Of a stretch of DNA of 64,000 nucleotides, positions 1 to 8,554 are shown piece by piece (the stretch's first letter is position 1; each line of letters starts with the position of its first letter). Source of the DNA: Flavobacterium ranwuense (lineage in GTDB: Bacteria; Bacteroidota; Bacteroidia; Flavobacteriales; Flavobacteriaceae). A model generated the notes under the pieces. That model did not search any database and was not told where the DNA came from. It worked only from the letters and a program-made list of their open reading frames with translations. The position numbers and the translations under genes are program-made. Location of the stretch: contig NZ_SMLH01000012.1 of assembly GCF_004349315.1 (NCBI RefSeq), positions 1-64,000 of the forward strand, written 5' to 3'.

Positions 1-42
1 ATAGCCAAGTTTAGAACGACATCAACAACAAAAAATACTCGA

Positions 43-918
43 ATGAAAATAAGCAGACCTGCAATAATGAAATTATCCGAAATGATATGTGGGAACGAAG
101 CATTTAACCATTTCCCTTATCGTTCTTCATCCCAACTGACAAAATTTTTCATAGACAATGACCTAGACTTTGTTCAAGATGGTTCAACCCGACATTCTTG
201 GGTTCAAGACGTTTTAAATAAGCTTAATGACCAATCAAGCGAACACGAAAATTTGCCAAATAGGGATTTAATCAAAGTAATAATATCGTTAGTAAATCCA
301 GATTATTTTCTCTTTGATGAAAAATTAGACCATAAAAAAGCTGTTGAAGATGTAAATAAGGCTTTAAAATCATCAAAAATCATACTTAAAGAAAAAGCTG
401 ACGGACAATATTTGCTAACAACATTAACAGGACAATTTATCTCTACCGGTATTAGCGAAATTGAAGCAATACAACAAATTACATTTACACCATCTGTATT
501 CAAAATCCCTAAAAAACCAACAAATTCTAAATTAATTTCAGTAATGATGCCTTTTAGTCCTGCTTATCGCGGGACATATGAAGCAATTAAACGAGTTGCC
601 GACCATATGGAATTAGAGTGTTTAAGAGCAGACGATATTTGGGAAAACTCAACTATTATACAAGATATTTTTGACTTAATATTTTGCTCAAGAATAGTTA
701 TCGTAGATTTTAGCGAAAGAAATCCAAACGTTATGTATGAAACTGGAATTGCTCATACACTTGGTAAAATAGTAATTCCAATAACACAATCATTCAATGA
801 TATTCCTTCAGACCTGGTACATCACAGAGCGTTGAAATATTTGCCGAATGATGAAGGCTATAGAAACTTATCAAATGAACTTTACAAAAGAATTAAAACA
901 ATAATTGAAGAAAAATAA
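43..918 (+). CDS. TIR/nucleoside-deoxyribosyltransferase-like protein with possible AbiJ-like N-terminal domain
   Basis: 291 aa, soluble. Residues 163-250 form a compact alpha/beta domain: a strand ending in VMMPF (168-171), RADD (195-198), a hydrophobic strand IVIVDFSERNPNVMYE (E233) and GIAHTLGK (H238, K242). This is the hallmark of the nucleoside 2-deoxyribosyltransferase/TIR-like fold seen in many predicted nucleotide-targeting immunity effectors. Residues 1-130 (a YRSSSQL segment, then PNRDLIKVIISLVNP) resemble the small N-terminal domains of AbiJ-type abortive infection proteins; that match is from memory and weaker. No signal peptide or membrane segment is visible. It sits alone at the window edge next to repeat and remnant DNA, which fits accessory defence DNA. 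The catalytic activity (NAD or nucleoside cleavage versus binding) cannot be told from sequence alone. The ATG at 43 is the first in frame. Confidence 0.6.
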   Translation: MKISRPAIMKLSEMICGNEAFNHFPYRSSSQLTKFFIDNDLDFVQDGSTRHSWVQDVLNKLNDQSSEHENLPNRDLIKVIISLVNPDYFLFDEKLDHKKAVEDVNKALKSSKIILKEKADGQYLLTTLTGQFISTGISEIEAIQQITFTPSVFKIPKKPTNSKLISVMMPFSPAYRGTYEAIKRVADHMELECLRADDIWENSTIIQDIFDLIFCSRIVIVDFSERNPNVMYETGIAHTLGKIVIPITQSFNDIPSDLVHHRALKYLPNDEGYRNLSNELYKRIKTIIEEK

Positions 919-1053
919 AACCCGATAGCGTGGATTTGCAATCCGTGCCCACAACGATAAGCACTTAATCAAAAGAAAATACTAGATGTGATTGCTTCGT
1001 TCCTCGCAATGACTCAGCAAACTGTTAAAATCTAATTTAAGCGTTCGTTTACA
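919..1053. other. Intergenic accessory DNA with short hairpin
   Basis: No gene is visible. It contains a short hairpin (GGATT at 932-936, AATCC at 940-944), then a stretch around 985-1012 reading GATTGCTTCGTTCCTCGCAA. From memory, both are kinds of dispersed intergenic repeat found in Flavobacterium genomes. The segment lies between the TIR-like gene and the trmH remnant, so it marks one edge of a rearranged patch. Confidence 0.35.
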
Positions 1054-1232
1054 CTATATTGGATTTTCCTCAAAATACCGTTCTTCAATTCGTTTGATAT
1101 CTTTTATGGAATTTTTGGCCCAAGCCAAACGTTTTTCTAAAATTTCATTTTCAGATAAATGTCAATCAATGTTTGAATTGCGCAATCGATTCGTTAATTT
1201 TTCAATGATTAGAATTGCAGAAATTATATTAA
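1054..1232 (-). pseudogene. Displaced 3' remnant of a trmH-type RNA methyltransferase gene
   Basis: Positions 1079-1223 align without gaps to 2181-2325, the 3' part of the intact trmH downstream. Read on the minus strand the remnant codes the same C-terminal helix (…NRLRNSN, then KRIEERYF) and ends with its own stop at 1054-1056 after EENPI. Nearly all differences in the matching helix are silent third-position changes, but the Trp codon before HLSENE has become TGA at 1162-1164, so it is dead. It therefore looks like the end of a once-functional divergent allele rather than a slowly decaying recent copy. The upper breakpoint falls at about 1225-1235, where the dehalogenase gene ends. Confidence 0.85.
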
Positions 1233-2030
1233 AATTAGCTTCTGAGCAACTGATAAAATATTTTTTTCATTAACTTCAGGCAAATTCGCAAGAGGAAACA
1301 ATTGCTGTCCCGGACGGCTGACAAATGCCGTTTGCCAACCAGCCCAATTTGCACCGGCAACATCCCAACCGTGTGCAGCTATCAGCATACATTCATTCGA
1401 TTTTAATCCCATTTTTTTGGCAGCCCAATCATAAGTATCTACATGTGGCTTGAATTTACCTACGTCTTCTATACTTAATACATCGTCAAATAGATCCTGA
1501 ATTCCCGCATATTTAAGTTGCTTTTCTACCGCTTTATTGGATGAGTTAGTGAAGGCAACCAATTTAAAACCTTCTCTTTTTAAAAGTAAGAGTGCTTCTT
1601 TCACTTCTGGATGTGCGGGCAATGATAAAATTGCGGTAACAGCATCTTTAGCTTGTTTATCCGTTATAGCAATTCCATTTTTGTGGCCAACCATTATAAG
1701 TGCAGCGACTCCAATTTCTCCAAAATCTTTATACTGGTTTGCTACTGTTGTAACCAATGAATACTGAAGCATTGTAGTGAACCACAATGACATCAATTCT
1801 GGATGATCTCCCAGCGCTGCGCCAATACTTTTTTTCATCGTATTAAGATCCAGCAACGTTTCATTTACGTCAAAAAATAATACCTTGGGTCTTTGGAAAC
1901 AACCAACACTATACTCCACCATATTGTCTGCATCCTCTTTTACAATTAAAATAGGCGCATCAACTCTTTCCCCTCCCACTGGCAATGTAGAATTTATTAA
2001 ATTTTCATTGCTATTTTTAAATTCTTTCAT
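1224..2030 (-). CDS. Haloacid dehalogenase, type II-like (HAD superfamily)
   Basis: 268 aa. HAD motif I is FFDVNET with nucleophile D54, motif II is TNSS (161-164), motif III lysine is K194 in GKFKP, and motif IV is the AAHGWDVAGA segment (218-227, D223), the arrangement of L-2-haloacid dehalogenases (S-2-haloacid to R-2-hydroxyacid). The cap segment (about 65-135) is helical, as in type II enzymes. The first 46 residues precede the catalytic core and are atypical; initiation at M37 is possible. The last few codons run into the trmH remnant, and the gene lies exactly between the remnant and the intact trmH, so it was probably brought in by the event that split off the remnant. The physiological substrate is not predictable; many such genes act on phosphate esters or have broad specificity. 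Confidence 0.8.
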   Translation of the reverse strand: MKEFKNSNENLINSTLPVGGERVDAPILIVKEDADNMVEYSVGCFQRPKVLFFDVNETLLDLNTMKKSIGAALGDHPELMSLWFTTMLQYSLVTTVANQYKDFGEIGVAALIMVGHKNGIAITDKQAKDAVTAILSLPAHPEVKEALLLLKREGFKLVAFTNSSNKAVEKQLKYAGIQDLFDDVLSIEDVGKFKPHVDTYDWAAKKMGLKSNECMLIAAHGWDVAGANWAGWQTAFVSRPGQQLFPLANLPEVNEKNILSVAQKLILI

Positions 2031-2155
2031 TGTTTTTCTCTTTAAATCATGCGTTAAATAAAGTATACGTCAAAGTATCTTGTTTTGCGAAAACTGTACA
2101 AGTTACATGATATTTTTTAAAATAAATAACATAATCATAACAATACATAAAACAG

Positions 2156-2818
2156 CTATTTCACGTTTTCAGCAAAGTAGCGTTCTTCAATTCGCTTGAT
2201 GTCTTTTATGGAATTTTTGGCCCAAGCCAAACGCTTTTCTAAAATCTCATTTTCGGATAAATGCCAATCAATGTTTGAATTGCGCAATCGATTCGTTAAG
2301 TTTTGAATGATTATCGCCGCCGAAACGGATATATTCAAACTTTCGGTAAAACCAACCATCGGAATTTTAAGAAAACCGTCGGCGCGTTGCAATATTTCTT
2401 CTGACAAGCCGTCTCTTTCTGTTCCAAAAAATAAAGCACTCGGTTTCGAAATATCAAAATCCTCCATCAAACAATCATTATCATGTGGCGTGGTAGCAAT
2501 GATTTGATACCCTTTACTTTTTAACGTATCCACACAATTCGTAATGCTGTCGAAGGTATTGATGTCAACCCATTTCTGGGCGCCCATTGCAATTTCCTTG
2601 TCGATACTTTTTCCGTAACGCTGCTCAATAACATTCAATTCTTGAATTCCAAAAATCTCACAACTGCGCATCACCGCACTCGTATTGTGCATTTGAAAAA
2701 TATCCTCAACAGCAATAGTAAAATGCTTGGTTCTGTTTTCCAATACTTTCAGAAATTTTTCTTTTCGATTATCGGTTAGGATATTTTCAAGAAAATTAAG
2801 GTAATCGACATCAATCAT
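2156..2818 (-). CDS. trmH: tRNA/rRNA 2'-O-methyltransferase, TrmH/SpoU family
   Basis: 220 aa from the ATG at 2818. SpoU-class knotted methyltransferase that transfers a methyl from SAM to a ribose 2'-OH, most likely Gm18 of tRNA. Motif 1 has N45 and R51 (HNTSAVMRSCEIFG), motif 2 is GTERDGLS (132-139), and motif 3 is SLNISVSAA (160-168), which forms the trefoil knot and SAM site. An ATG seven codons upstream (2839) is unlikely to be the start because the -7 promoter box TATTTTTG (2837-2844, minus) covers it. A divergent copy of the 3' end lies beyond the neighbouring dehalogenase gene. The distinction from other SpoU paralogues rests on overall similarity. Confidence 0.88.
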   Translation of the reverse strand: MIDVDYLNFLENILTDNRKEKFLKVLENRTKHFTIAVEDIFQMHNTSAVMRSCEIFGIQELNVIEQRYGKSIDKEIAMGAQKWVDINTFDSITNCVDTLKSKGYQIIATTPHDNDCLMEDFDISKPSALFFGTERDGLSEEILQRADGFLKIPMVGFTESLNISVSAAIIIQNLTNRLRNSNIDWHLSENEILEKRLAWAKNSIKDIKRIEERYFAENVK

Positions 2819-2836
2819 TGTGGGTTGTTTTTTTGG

Positions 2837-2844
2837 CAAAAATA
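2837..2844 (-). promoter_or_regulatory. -7 promoter box of trmH
   Basis: Minus strand TATTTTTG, matching the Bacteroidota sigma-A -7 consensus TAnnTTTG. It implies transcription from about 2830 and a leader of roughly 12 nt before the ATG at 2818. Confidence 0.6.
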
Positions 2845-2890
2845 CTAAAAAAGACTAGTTTTATATACTAATTAGAATCAAGGATTGAAA

Positions 2891-3044
2891 TGTGCCGTTA
2901 GGCACTAAATATTGGTAGAAAACAAGAGGTGAAACGAATTTAGCGTGCCGTAGGTACGCAACATTTATGGTTTTGTCGCGTACCTACGGCACGCTAATAA
3001 ATTTTGAGCCTAATTACTCCCAATATTTAGTGACTAACGGCACA
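2891..3044. repeat. Nested palindromic intergenic element (~154 bp)
   Basis: Two inverted repeats share one centre. The outer arms (2891-2915 and 3020-3044, 25 nt) match with one mismatch and begin TGTGCCGTTAGGCACTAAAT. The inner arms (2940-2959 and 2978-2997, 20 nt) match perfectly (TTAGCGTGCCGTAGGTACGC). No coding frame spans it. It resembles a miniature inverted-repeat element or REP-type repeat and would fold into a long cruciform. Confidence 0.8.
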
Positions 3045-3091
3045 CCCAAACAGCTATTAAATCTGATTCTCATTACAAATGCATTTTACAA

Positions 3092-3781
3092 ATGAAAAAG
3101 AAATTAGTGGTTTTGACAGGAGCCGGAATCAGTGCCGAAAGTGGCATCAAAACTTTTCGTGACAGTGACGGATTATGGGAAGGTCATAACGTCATGGATG
3201 TCGCAACTCCCGAAGGCTGGCATAGAAACCCGGCTTTGGTACTGGATTTTTATAATCAAAGACGAAAACAACTCAAAGAAGTACAACCTAATTTGGGACA
3301 TTTAATTTTGGCTGAATTAGAGAATCACTTCGATGTTTACATTATTACCCAAAATGTAGATGATTTACACGAACGCGCCGGGAGTTCTAATGTGTTGCAT
3401 TTGCACGGCGAATTATTGAAAGTAAGAAGCACCAAAAACCCAAATTATATTCTAGATTGGCAGGACGATTTAAATTTTGGCGATTTAGACGAAAACAAAA
3501 ATCAATTGCGCCCGCATATTGTCTGGTTTGGCGAGGAAGTTCCTGCTCTTGATGAAGCAATAACACTAACTCAAAGTGCAGATTATTTTGCCGTCATTGG
3601 GACGTCATTACAAGTGTATCCTGCGGCTGGATTAATCGATTTTACGCATCCCGAAACACCTGTTTTTTATATTGACCCAAAACCGGCAAAAATTCCAAAT
3701 CTTAGAAATCCATTGGAAGTAATCCCAGAAGTGGCTTCAGAAGGAGTTGCTTTTTTGAAAGAAAGGCTACTCAATCAATAA
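3092..3781 (+). CDS. cobB: NAD-dependent protein deacylase, Sir2 family (CobB-like, lacking the zinc cysteines)
   Basis: 229 aa sirtuin that removes acyl groups from lysine using NAD. Visible motifs: GAGISAESGI (10-19) with TFRD for NAD binding, QNVDDLH (87-93), HLHG with catalytic H105, and GTSLQVYPAAGL (170-181). Y54 and R57 in DFYNQRR are the residue pair that gives class III (SIRT5-type) sirtuins preference for succinyl or malonyl lysine. The protein has no cysteine at all. The four zinc ligands present in E. coli CobB are absent, and the segment 112-140 that replaces the zinc ribbon is rich in D, N and K. Single gene; the ATG at 3092 gives the normal N-terminal strand. Confidence 0.9.
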   Translation: MKKKLVVLTGAGISAESGIKTFRDSDGLWEGHNVMDVATPEGWHRNPALVLDFYNQRRKQLKEVQPNLGHLILAELENHFDVYIITQNVDDLHERAGSSNVLHLHGELLKVRSTKNPNYILDWQDDLNFGDLDENKNQLRPHIVWFGEEVPALDEAITLTQSADYFAVIGTSLQVYPAAGLIDFTHPETPVFYIDPKPAKIPNLRNPLEVIPEVASEGVAFLKERLLNQ

Positions 3782-3882
3782 CAAAATCAATGGCAATGAT
3801 AATGACAATGAAAAATTTTAGTTTCAATAAAGAATTCCCGCAAAAAATCTAAACTTATAACCCATAACTTATAACTTATAAC

Positions 3883-3890
3883 TATTTTTG
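3883..3890 (+). promoter_or_regulatory. -7 promoter box of purB
   Basis: TATTTTTG, 25 nt before the purB ATG. It is preceded by a tandem CTTATAA-type repeat (about 3853-3882). Confidence 0.55.
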
Positions 3891-3915
3891 TGCCTTTCGA
3901 ACAAACAACAAAACA

Positions 3916-5262
3916 ATGACTACTTTAAACGAATTGAATGCTATATCGCCAATCGACGGAAGATATAGAAACAAGACTATTTCACTGGCTCCATTTTTCT
4001 CTGAAGAAGCCTTAATCAAATACCGCGTATTGGTTGAAATTGAATATTTCATTGCTTTGTGCGAAGTGCCTTTGCCACAACTAAAAAACGTAAACCCAGA
4101 TTTATTCGAAAGCTTACGCAACATTTATAAAAATTTCTCTACTGAAGATGCCCTTTGGATCAAAGAAACAGAAAAAGTGACCAACCACGATGTAAAAGCG
4201 GTGGAATACTTCATCAAAGATGCTTTTGAAAAATTAGGATTATCAGAATATAAAGAGTTTATCCACTTTGGATTGACTTCCCAAGATATAAATAATACAG
4301 CAATTCCATTATCTACAAAAGAAGCTTTCGAGAAAGTGTATATGCCTTCCTTGATTACTTTGACATCAAAATTGAAAGATTTAAGTGTTGAATGGAAAGA
4401 CATACCAATGCTTGCCCGTACCCACGGACAACCCGCATCTCCAACTCGTTTGGGTAAAGAAATTGGTGTTTTTGTAGAGCGCTTAGAAGAGCAAATGCGT
4501 TTGTTATTTAATGTTCCTTTTGCAGCTAAATTTGGCGGAGCAACAGGGAATTATAATGCGCATCATGTGGCATATCCTCAAATTGACTGGAGAAAATTCG
4601 GAGGAAAATTTGTTGAAGAAAACCTTGGTTTACACCACTCCTTCCCTACTACACAAATAGAACATTACGATCATTTCGCCGCATTTTTTGATGCTTTGAA
4701 AAGAATAAATACCATCATCATTGATTTAGACCGAGATATTTGGACGTATGTTTCCATGGAATATTTCAAACAAAAAATCAAAGCAGGAGAAATAGGTTCT
4801 TCGGCAATGCCACACAAGGTAAACCCAATTGATTTTGAAAATTCAGAAGGAAATTTAGGAATAGCCAATGCAATTTTCGAACATTTATCGGCTAAATTAC
4901 CATTGTCAAGATTACAACGCGATTTGACTGACAGTACGGTTTTAAGAAATATTGGTGTACCAATGGGACACACGCTAATCGCTTTTGAAGCTACTTTGAA
5001 AGGATTAAACAAATTGTTATTGAACGAACCAAAATTCCACGAAGATTTAGAGAAAAACTGGGCTGTTGTTGCCGAAGCAATTCAAACGATTTTGCGTCGT
5101 GAGGCCTATCCAAATCCTTATGAAGCGTTGAAAGGATTAACTAGAACCAATGAAGCGATTGATAAAAAAGCAATTCACGGTTTTATAGCAACCCTAGAAG
5201 TTTCGGATGAAATTAAAGCAGAATTGATGCAAATCACACCAAGTAATTTCTTAGGAATATAA
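3916..5262 (+). CDS. purB: Adenylosuccinate lyase
   Basis: 448 aa, the usual length. It catalyses two steps of purine synthesis (SAICAR to AICAR, adenylosuccinate to AMP), releasing fumarate. The fumarase-superfamily signature SSAMPHKVNPIDFEN lies at about 294-308 with the catalytic serine in its flexible loop. Other family stretches are LTSQDINNT, the TRTHGQPASPT-like ARTHGQPASPT, and the GATGNYNAH loop. The N-terminal LNAISPIDGRY is characteristic of the PurB type found in Bacteroidota and Gammaproteobacteria. It has its own promoter box (3883) and terminator (5288), so it is monocistronic. Confidence 0.97.
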   Translation: MTTLNELNAISPIDGRYRNKTISLAPFFSEEALIKYRVLVEIEYFIALCEVPLPQLKNVNPDLFESLRNIYKNFSTEDALWIKETEKVTNHDVKAVEYFIKDAFEKLGLSEYKEFIHFGLTSQDINNTAIPLSTKEAFEKVYMPSLITLTSKLKDLSVEWKDIPMLARTHGQPASPTRLGKEIGVFVERLEEQMRLLFNVPFAAKFGGATGNYNAHHVAYPQIDWRKFGGKFVEENLGLHHSFPTTQIEHYDHFAAFFDALKRINTIIIDLDRDIWTYVSMEYFKQKIKAGEIGSSAMPHKVNPIDFENSEGNLGIANAIFEHLSAKLPLSRLQRDLTDSTVLRNIGVPMGHTLIAFEATLKGLNKLLLNEPKFHEDLEKNWAVVAEAIQTILRREAYPNPYEALKGLTRTNEAIDKKAIHGFIATLEVSDEIKAELMQITPSNFLGI

Positions 5263-5287
5263 GCTTTAAGAAATTATTGAAATTTGT

Positions 5288-5333
5288 AAAATCCCGTTGA
5301 AAAGAGGCAAAAATTCTTTTCAACGGGATTTTT
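5288..5333 (+). terminator. Rho-independent terminator after purB
   Basis: A 17-bp perfect stem (5288-5304 with 5316-5332, core ATCCCGTTGAAAAG), an 11-nt loop and a T tract. Confidence 0.85.
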
Positions 5334-5447
5334 ATTGCTAAAAAAATCATAAAAAGCAGTATTTAGCTAAAATTACACTTTAAAAATTAAAGTTTTTTTT
5401 ATATCTTACCAAGATACACAAAACCCTTACAATAGAAGTAAACGCCT

Positions 5448-7688
5448 ATGAATACAGCAGAAACAGTAGCAAATGCATCGCACCATTTACAACCTTTAAT
5501 TAGTGATTTAGGATTAATTCTGATGACAGCTGCCGTTGCAGTTTTGTTGTTTAAAAAAATAAAACAACCTCTGGTTCTGGGGTATTTAATTGCCGGATTT
5601 TTGGCTGGAAATCATTTTGATTTTTTCCCATCGGTAAAAGATATTAAAAGCGTAGAAGTTTGGGCAGAGATTGGAGTAATCTTTTTATTATTTAGTTTGG
5701 GACTGGAATTCAGTTTTAAAAAACTGATGAAAGTGGGTGGTACCGCATCTATTACTGCTGTAACACAAATTATTTCGATGGTAGCCATCGGATATTTAGT
5801 GGGCCAATGGATTGGTTGGAAACCAATGGACTGTATCTTTTTAGGAGTGATTCTTTCGATTTCATCCACCACTATTATTTTGAAAACATTTGATGAACTC
5901 GGAGTAAAAACCCAAAAATTTGCGGGAATAGTTATCGGTTCGCTTATCGTGCAAGATATAGTCGCCATTTTGATGATGGTATTGCTTTCTACTATTGCGG
6001 TAAGTCAACAATTTTCAGGTGGCGAGCTGTTGCAATCCGTTTTTAAACTGATCTTTTTCTTGACAATATGGTTTGTTGGCGGTATCTTTTTTATCCCGAC
6101 TTTACTTAAAAAAGCCAAAAACATATTGACAGACGAAATGCTGCTAATCATCTCACTTGCTTTGTGCTTAATGATGGTAATTCTTGCTGCCAATGTTGGT
6201 TTTTCTCCTGCATTAGGCGCTTTCATAATGGGTTCCATCATTGCCGAAACAACTCAGGCGGAACACATCGAACATTTAGTAAAACCCGTTAAAGATCTTT
6301 TTGGTGCGATTTTCTTTGTGTCCGTTGGTATGTTAATTAATCCAAGTACATTGTCCGAATATGCTTTGCCAGTCGCTATTTTGACATTGGTAGTGATTAT
6401 AGGACAATCCGTAAGTTCAACAATTGGCGCTTTACTTTCAGGACAACCTCTGAAACAATCGGTGCAAACAGGAATGAGTTTGTCTCAAATTGGAGAATTC
6501 TCCTTTATTATTGCAACATTGGGAATGACATTGAATGTAACCAGTGATTTTCTTTATCCAATTGTAGTGGCTGTATCAGCAGTGACGACTTTTACGACAC
6601 CTTTTATGGTCAAATTCGCCACTCCATTTTCAGAATATCTGGAAAAAAAACTGCCTAGGAAATGGATTAAAAAAATTGAACGGTACAGTGCTAATGCGCA
6701 ATCCATAAAATTAGTAAGCAATTGGCAAATAGTCGTACGTGCGTTTCTGACGCAGGTAATTATCCATTCCGTAATTATAGTGGCTGTTATTTTACTTTCA
6801 TCAAAATACATTCTGCCTTTAGTTCAAGGATCACAATTTGGAAACATATTTGCGGCATTAATTACAATCGTAATAATATCTCCTTTTTTATGGGCGTTAT
6901 CCTTGCGACGCGTCGCGACAAAAGAAGTAGCCATTTTGAGAGAGGAACGTAAATATCGCGGACCAATACTGATGATGATTTTGCTACGAATGGTATTGGC
7001 CCTTTTTTATATTGGATTCTTATTAAATATCTTTTTCTCTCCCGGAATCGCTTTTATAATGCTGATTGTTGCCGTTGTTGTATATTTTATTTTTCCAAAA
7101 AAACTAAATGCGCAATATCACAAAATTGAAGACCATTTTTTGAAAAATTTAAATGCCCGAGAAATTAAAAAAGCGGTAAGAAGTCGTAGTGATTTAACAC
7201 CTTGGGATGGTCACATGACCACTTTTGAAATTGCTCCAACCTCGAATATTGCCGGAAAAACATTAGAAAAATTAAGCATTCGAGAGCAATTAGGAATTAA
7301 TATCGCTTTCATCAAGCGTGGAGAAATCACCATTAATATTCCTAGCAGAAACGAAAGATTATTTCCTGGAGACGAAATTTGTGTGATCGGTACTGATACC
7401 CAAGTGGCAGCATTTAAAAAATATTTGGACCAGCATGAGATTGATGTCTCACCATTGGTAACTGAATCTGATATTGTTTTACAGCAGTTAGAGCTAATCA
7501 ACGAAGCATTTATTGGAAAAAGCATACGTGATTCTGAATTACGCGAAAAAACGCGTGGCTTGATTGTTGGTTTGGAGAGAGGAGGGAAAAGAATTCTCAA
7601 TCCAGAATCAAAATTAATTTTAGAAAAAAACGATATTCTTTGGATTGTTGGCAGCAAAAAACTGTTGGCGAATCTTTCCAAAAATTAA
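5448..7688 (+). CDS. CPA2-family monovalent cation/proton antiporter with C-terminal TrkA-C domain
   Basis: 746 aa inner-membrane protein. The first ~400 residues are a Na_H_Exchanger domain of about 12 membrane helices, including LVLGYLIAGFLAG, the GVIFLLFSLGLEF helix and SLIVQDIVAILMM, whose QD motif lies in the ion-binding region. Three to four more helices occupy about 430-560, an extension absent from short Kef proteins. Residues ~590-740 contain two TrkA-C-like halves (TFEIAPTSNIAGKTL…GDEICVIGTD and LELINEAFIGKSIRDSEL…DILWIVGS), predicted cytosolic regulatory ligand-binding modules. There is no Rossmann TrkA-N domain, unlike the paralogue at 8555. Likely K+ or Na+ efflux in exchange for protons. 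Monocistronic between two terminators. Confidence 0.85.
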   Translation: MNTAETVANASHHLQPLISDLGLILMTAAVAVLLFKKIKQPLVLGYLIAGFLAGNHFDFFPSVKDIKSVEVWAEIGVIFLLFSLGLEFSFKKLMKVGGTASITAVTQIISMVAIGYLVGQWIGWKPMDCIFLGVILSISSTTIILKTFDELGVKTQKFAGIVIGSLIVQDIVAILMMVLLSTIAVSQQFSGGELLQSVFKLIFFLTIWFVGGIFFIPTLLKKAKNILTDEMLLIISLALCLMMVILAANVGFSPALGAFIMGSIIAETTQAEHIEHLVKPVKDLFGAIFFVSVGMLINPSTLSEYALPVAILTLVVIIGQSVSSTIGALLSGQPLKQSVQTGMSLSQIGEFSFIIATLGMTLNVTSDFLYPIVVAVSAVTTFTTPFMVKFATPFSEYLEKKLPRKWIKKIERYSANAQSIKLVSNWQIVVRAFLTQVIIHSVIIVAVILLSSKYILPLVQGSQFGNIFAALITIVIISPFLWALSLRRVATKEVAILREERKYRGPILMMILLRMVLALFYIGFLLNIFFSPGIAFIMLIVAVVVYFIFPKKLNAQYHKIEDHFLKNLNAREIKKAVRSRSDLTPWDGHMTTFEIAPTSNIAGKTLEKLSIREQLGINIAFIKRGEITINIPSRNERLFPGDEICVIGTDTQVAAFKKYLDQHEIDVSPLVTESDIVLQQLELINEAFIGKSIRDSELREKTRGLIVGLERGGKRILNPESKLILEKNDILWIVGSKKLLANLSKN

Positions 7689-7759
7689 ACAAGAAAATTT
7701 ATTTTTTACAATTCTATTTTGGTTGAATTAGCGCATTCCAAAATATACATTTTAAATGT

Positions 7760-7804
7760 ATCCCGTCTGAGCAAAACTTTAGATTTTGTTCAAACGGGAT
7801 TTTC
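7760..7804 (+). terminator. Rho-independent terminator after the antiporter gene
   Basis: Stem ATCCCGTCTGAGCAAAA (7760-7776) against TTTTGTTCAAACGGGAT (7784-7800) with two G-T type mismatches, then T residues. Confidence 0.8.
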
Positions 7805-7947
7805 TGTTTATTGTTAAAAAAAAGTAGCATTTGAATAATAGTAAATCATTAAAATTAAGCAATATTTTATACCTTAGATGAGTTTTCTTTTTATAAAGAA
7901 CATTGTAAATCAACACAATAATCCTTTTAAATTGTTACAATAAATTT

Positions 7948-8553
7948 ATGCCAAAAAATAAAATCTTAATCCTATTTTCACATCCTTTATTCGAGAAATC
8001 TCATGCGAATAAGGCTTTAGTGCAAAATATTCCCGATTCAGAAAACATTACTTTTCATGATTTATATGAGGAATATCCGGATTTTGATATTGACGTAAAA
8101 TACGAACAAGATTTATTAAGTCAACATGATATTATCATTTGGCACCATCCCATGTATTGGTATAGTTGTCCGCCATTGATGAAACAATGGATTGATATGG
8201 TGCTTGAGCATAATTGGGCTTATGGAAAAAAGGGTAAAGCATTACAGGATAAAATTATTTTTCAGGTAATTACAACCGGCGGCGATAAGGAAAATTATTG
8301 CGAAACGGGTAGTGATCGCTATAGTATTCTTGAATTATTGGAACCGTTTAACCAAACTGCAAAAGTGTGTAATATGATTTATTTACCTCCTTTTGTAGTG
8401 CATGGAACTCATAATATGACCAAAGAAGATTATGAAAAAAATGGTTTGATTTATGGTTATTTTTTGGACTATTTAGAAAGTAATAATTTAGATACGGATG
8501 AAATTTTGCAACACCATTATCTGAATGAATGGTTTGCAACAATACAGACATAA
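7948..8553 (+). CDS. kefF: KefF/KefG-like NAD(P)H oxidoreductase, flavodoxin fold
   Basis: 201 aa. It starts with the flavodoxin-like strand KILILFSHPLFEKSHANK (FMN phosphate loop) and carries IIIWHHPMYWYSCPPLMKQWIDMVL, the conserved NAD(P)H quinone oxidoreductase segment of the Kef ancillary subunits, and TTGGDKENY. In Gammaproteobacteria KefF or KefG binds the KefC or KefB channel and is needed for full glutathione-adduct-gated K+ efflux. The next gene, one base after this stop, is a KefC-type transporter, so the pair is a KefFC system acting at the inner face of the membrane. The symbol rests on context plus fold; the choice between KefF and KefG is not firm. Confidence 0.85.
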   Translation: MPKNKILILFSHPLFEKSHANKALVQNIPDSENITFHDLYEEYPDFDIDVKYEQDLLSQHDIIIWHHPMYWYSCPPLMKQWIDMVLEHNWAYGKKGKALQDKIIFQVITTGGDKENYCETGSDRYSILELLEPFNQTAKVCNMIYLPPFVVHGTHNMTKEDYEKNGLIYGYFLDYLESNNLDTDEILQHHYLNEWFATIQT

Positions 8554-8554
8554 C

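Noticed and set aside
7211..7681. 156-aa minus-strand frame inside the antiporter gene
   Set aside because: It is the antisense of the well-conserved TrkA-C coding region, with no family resemblance.
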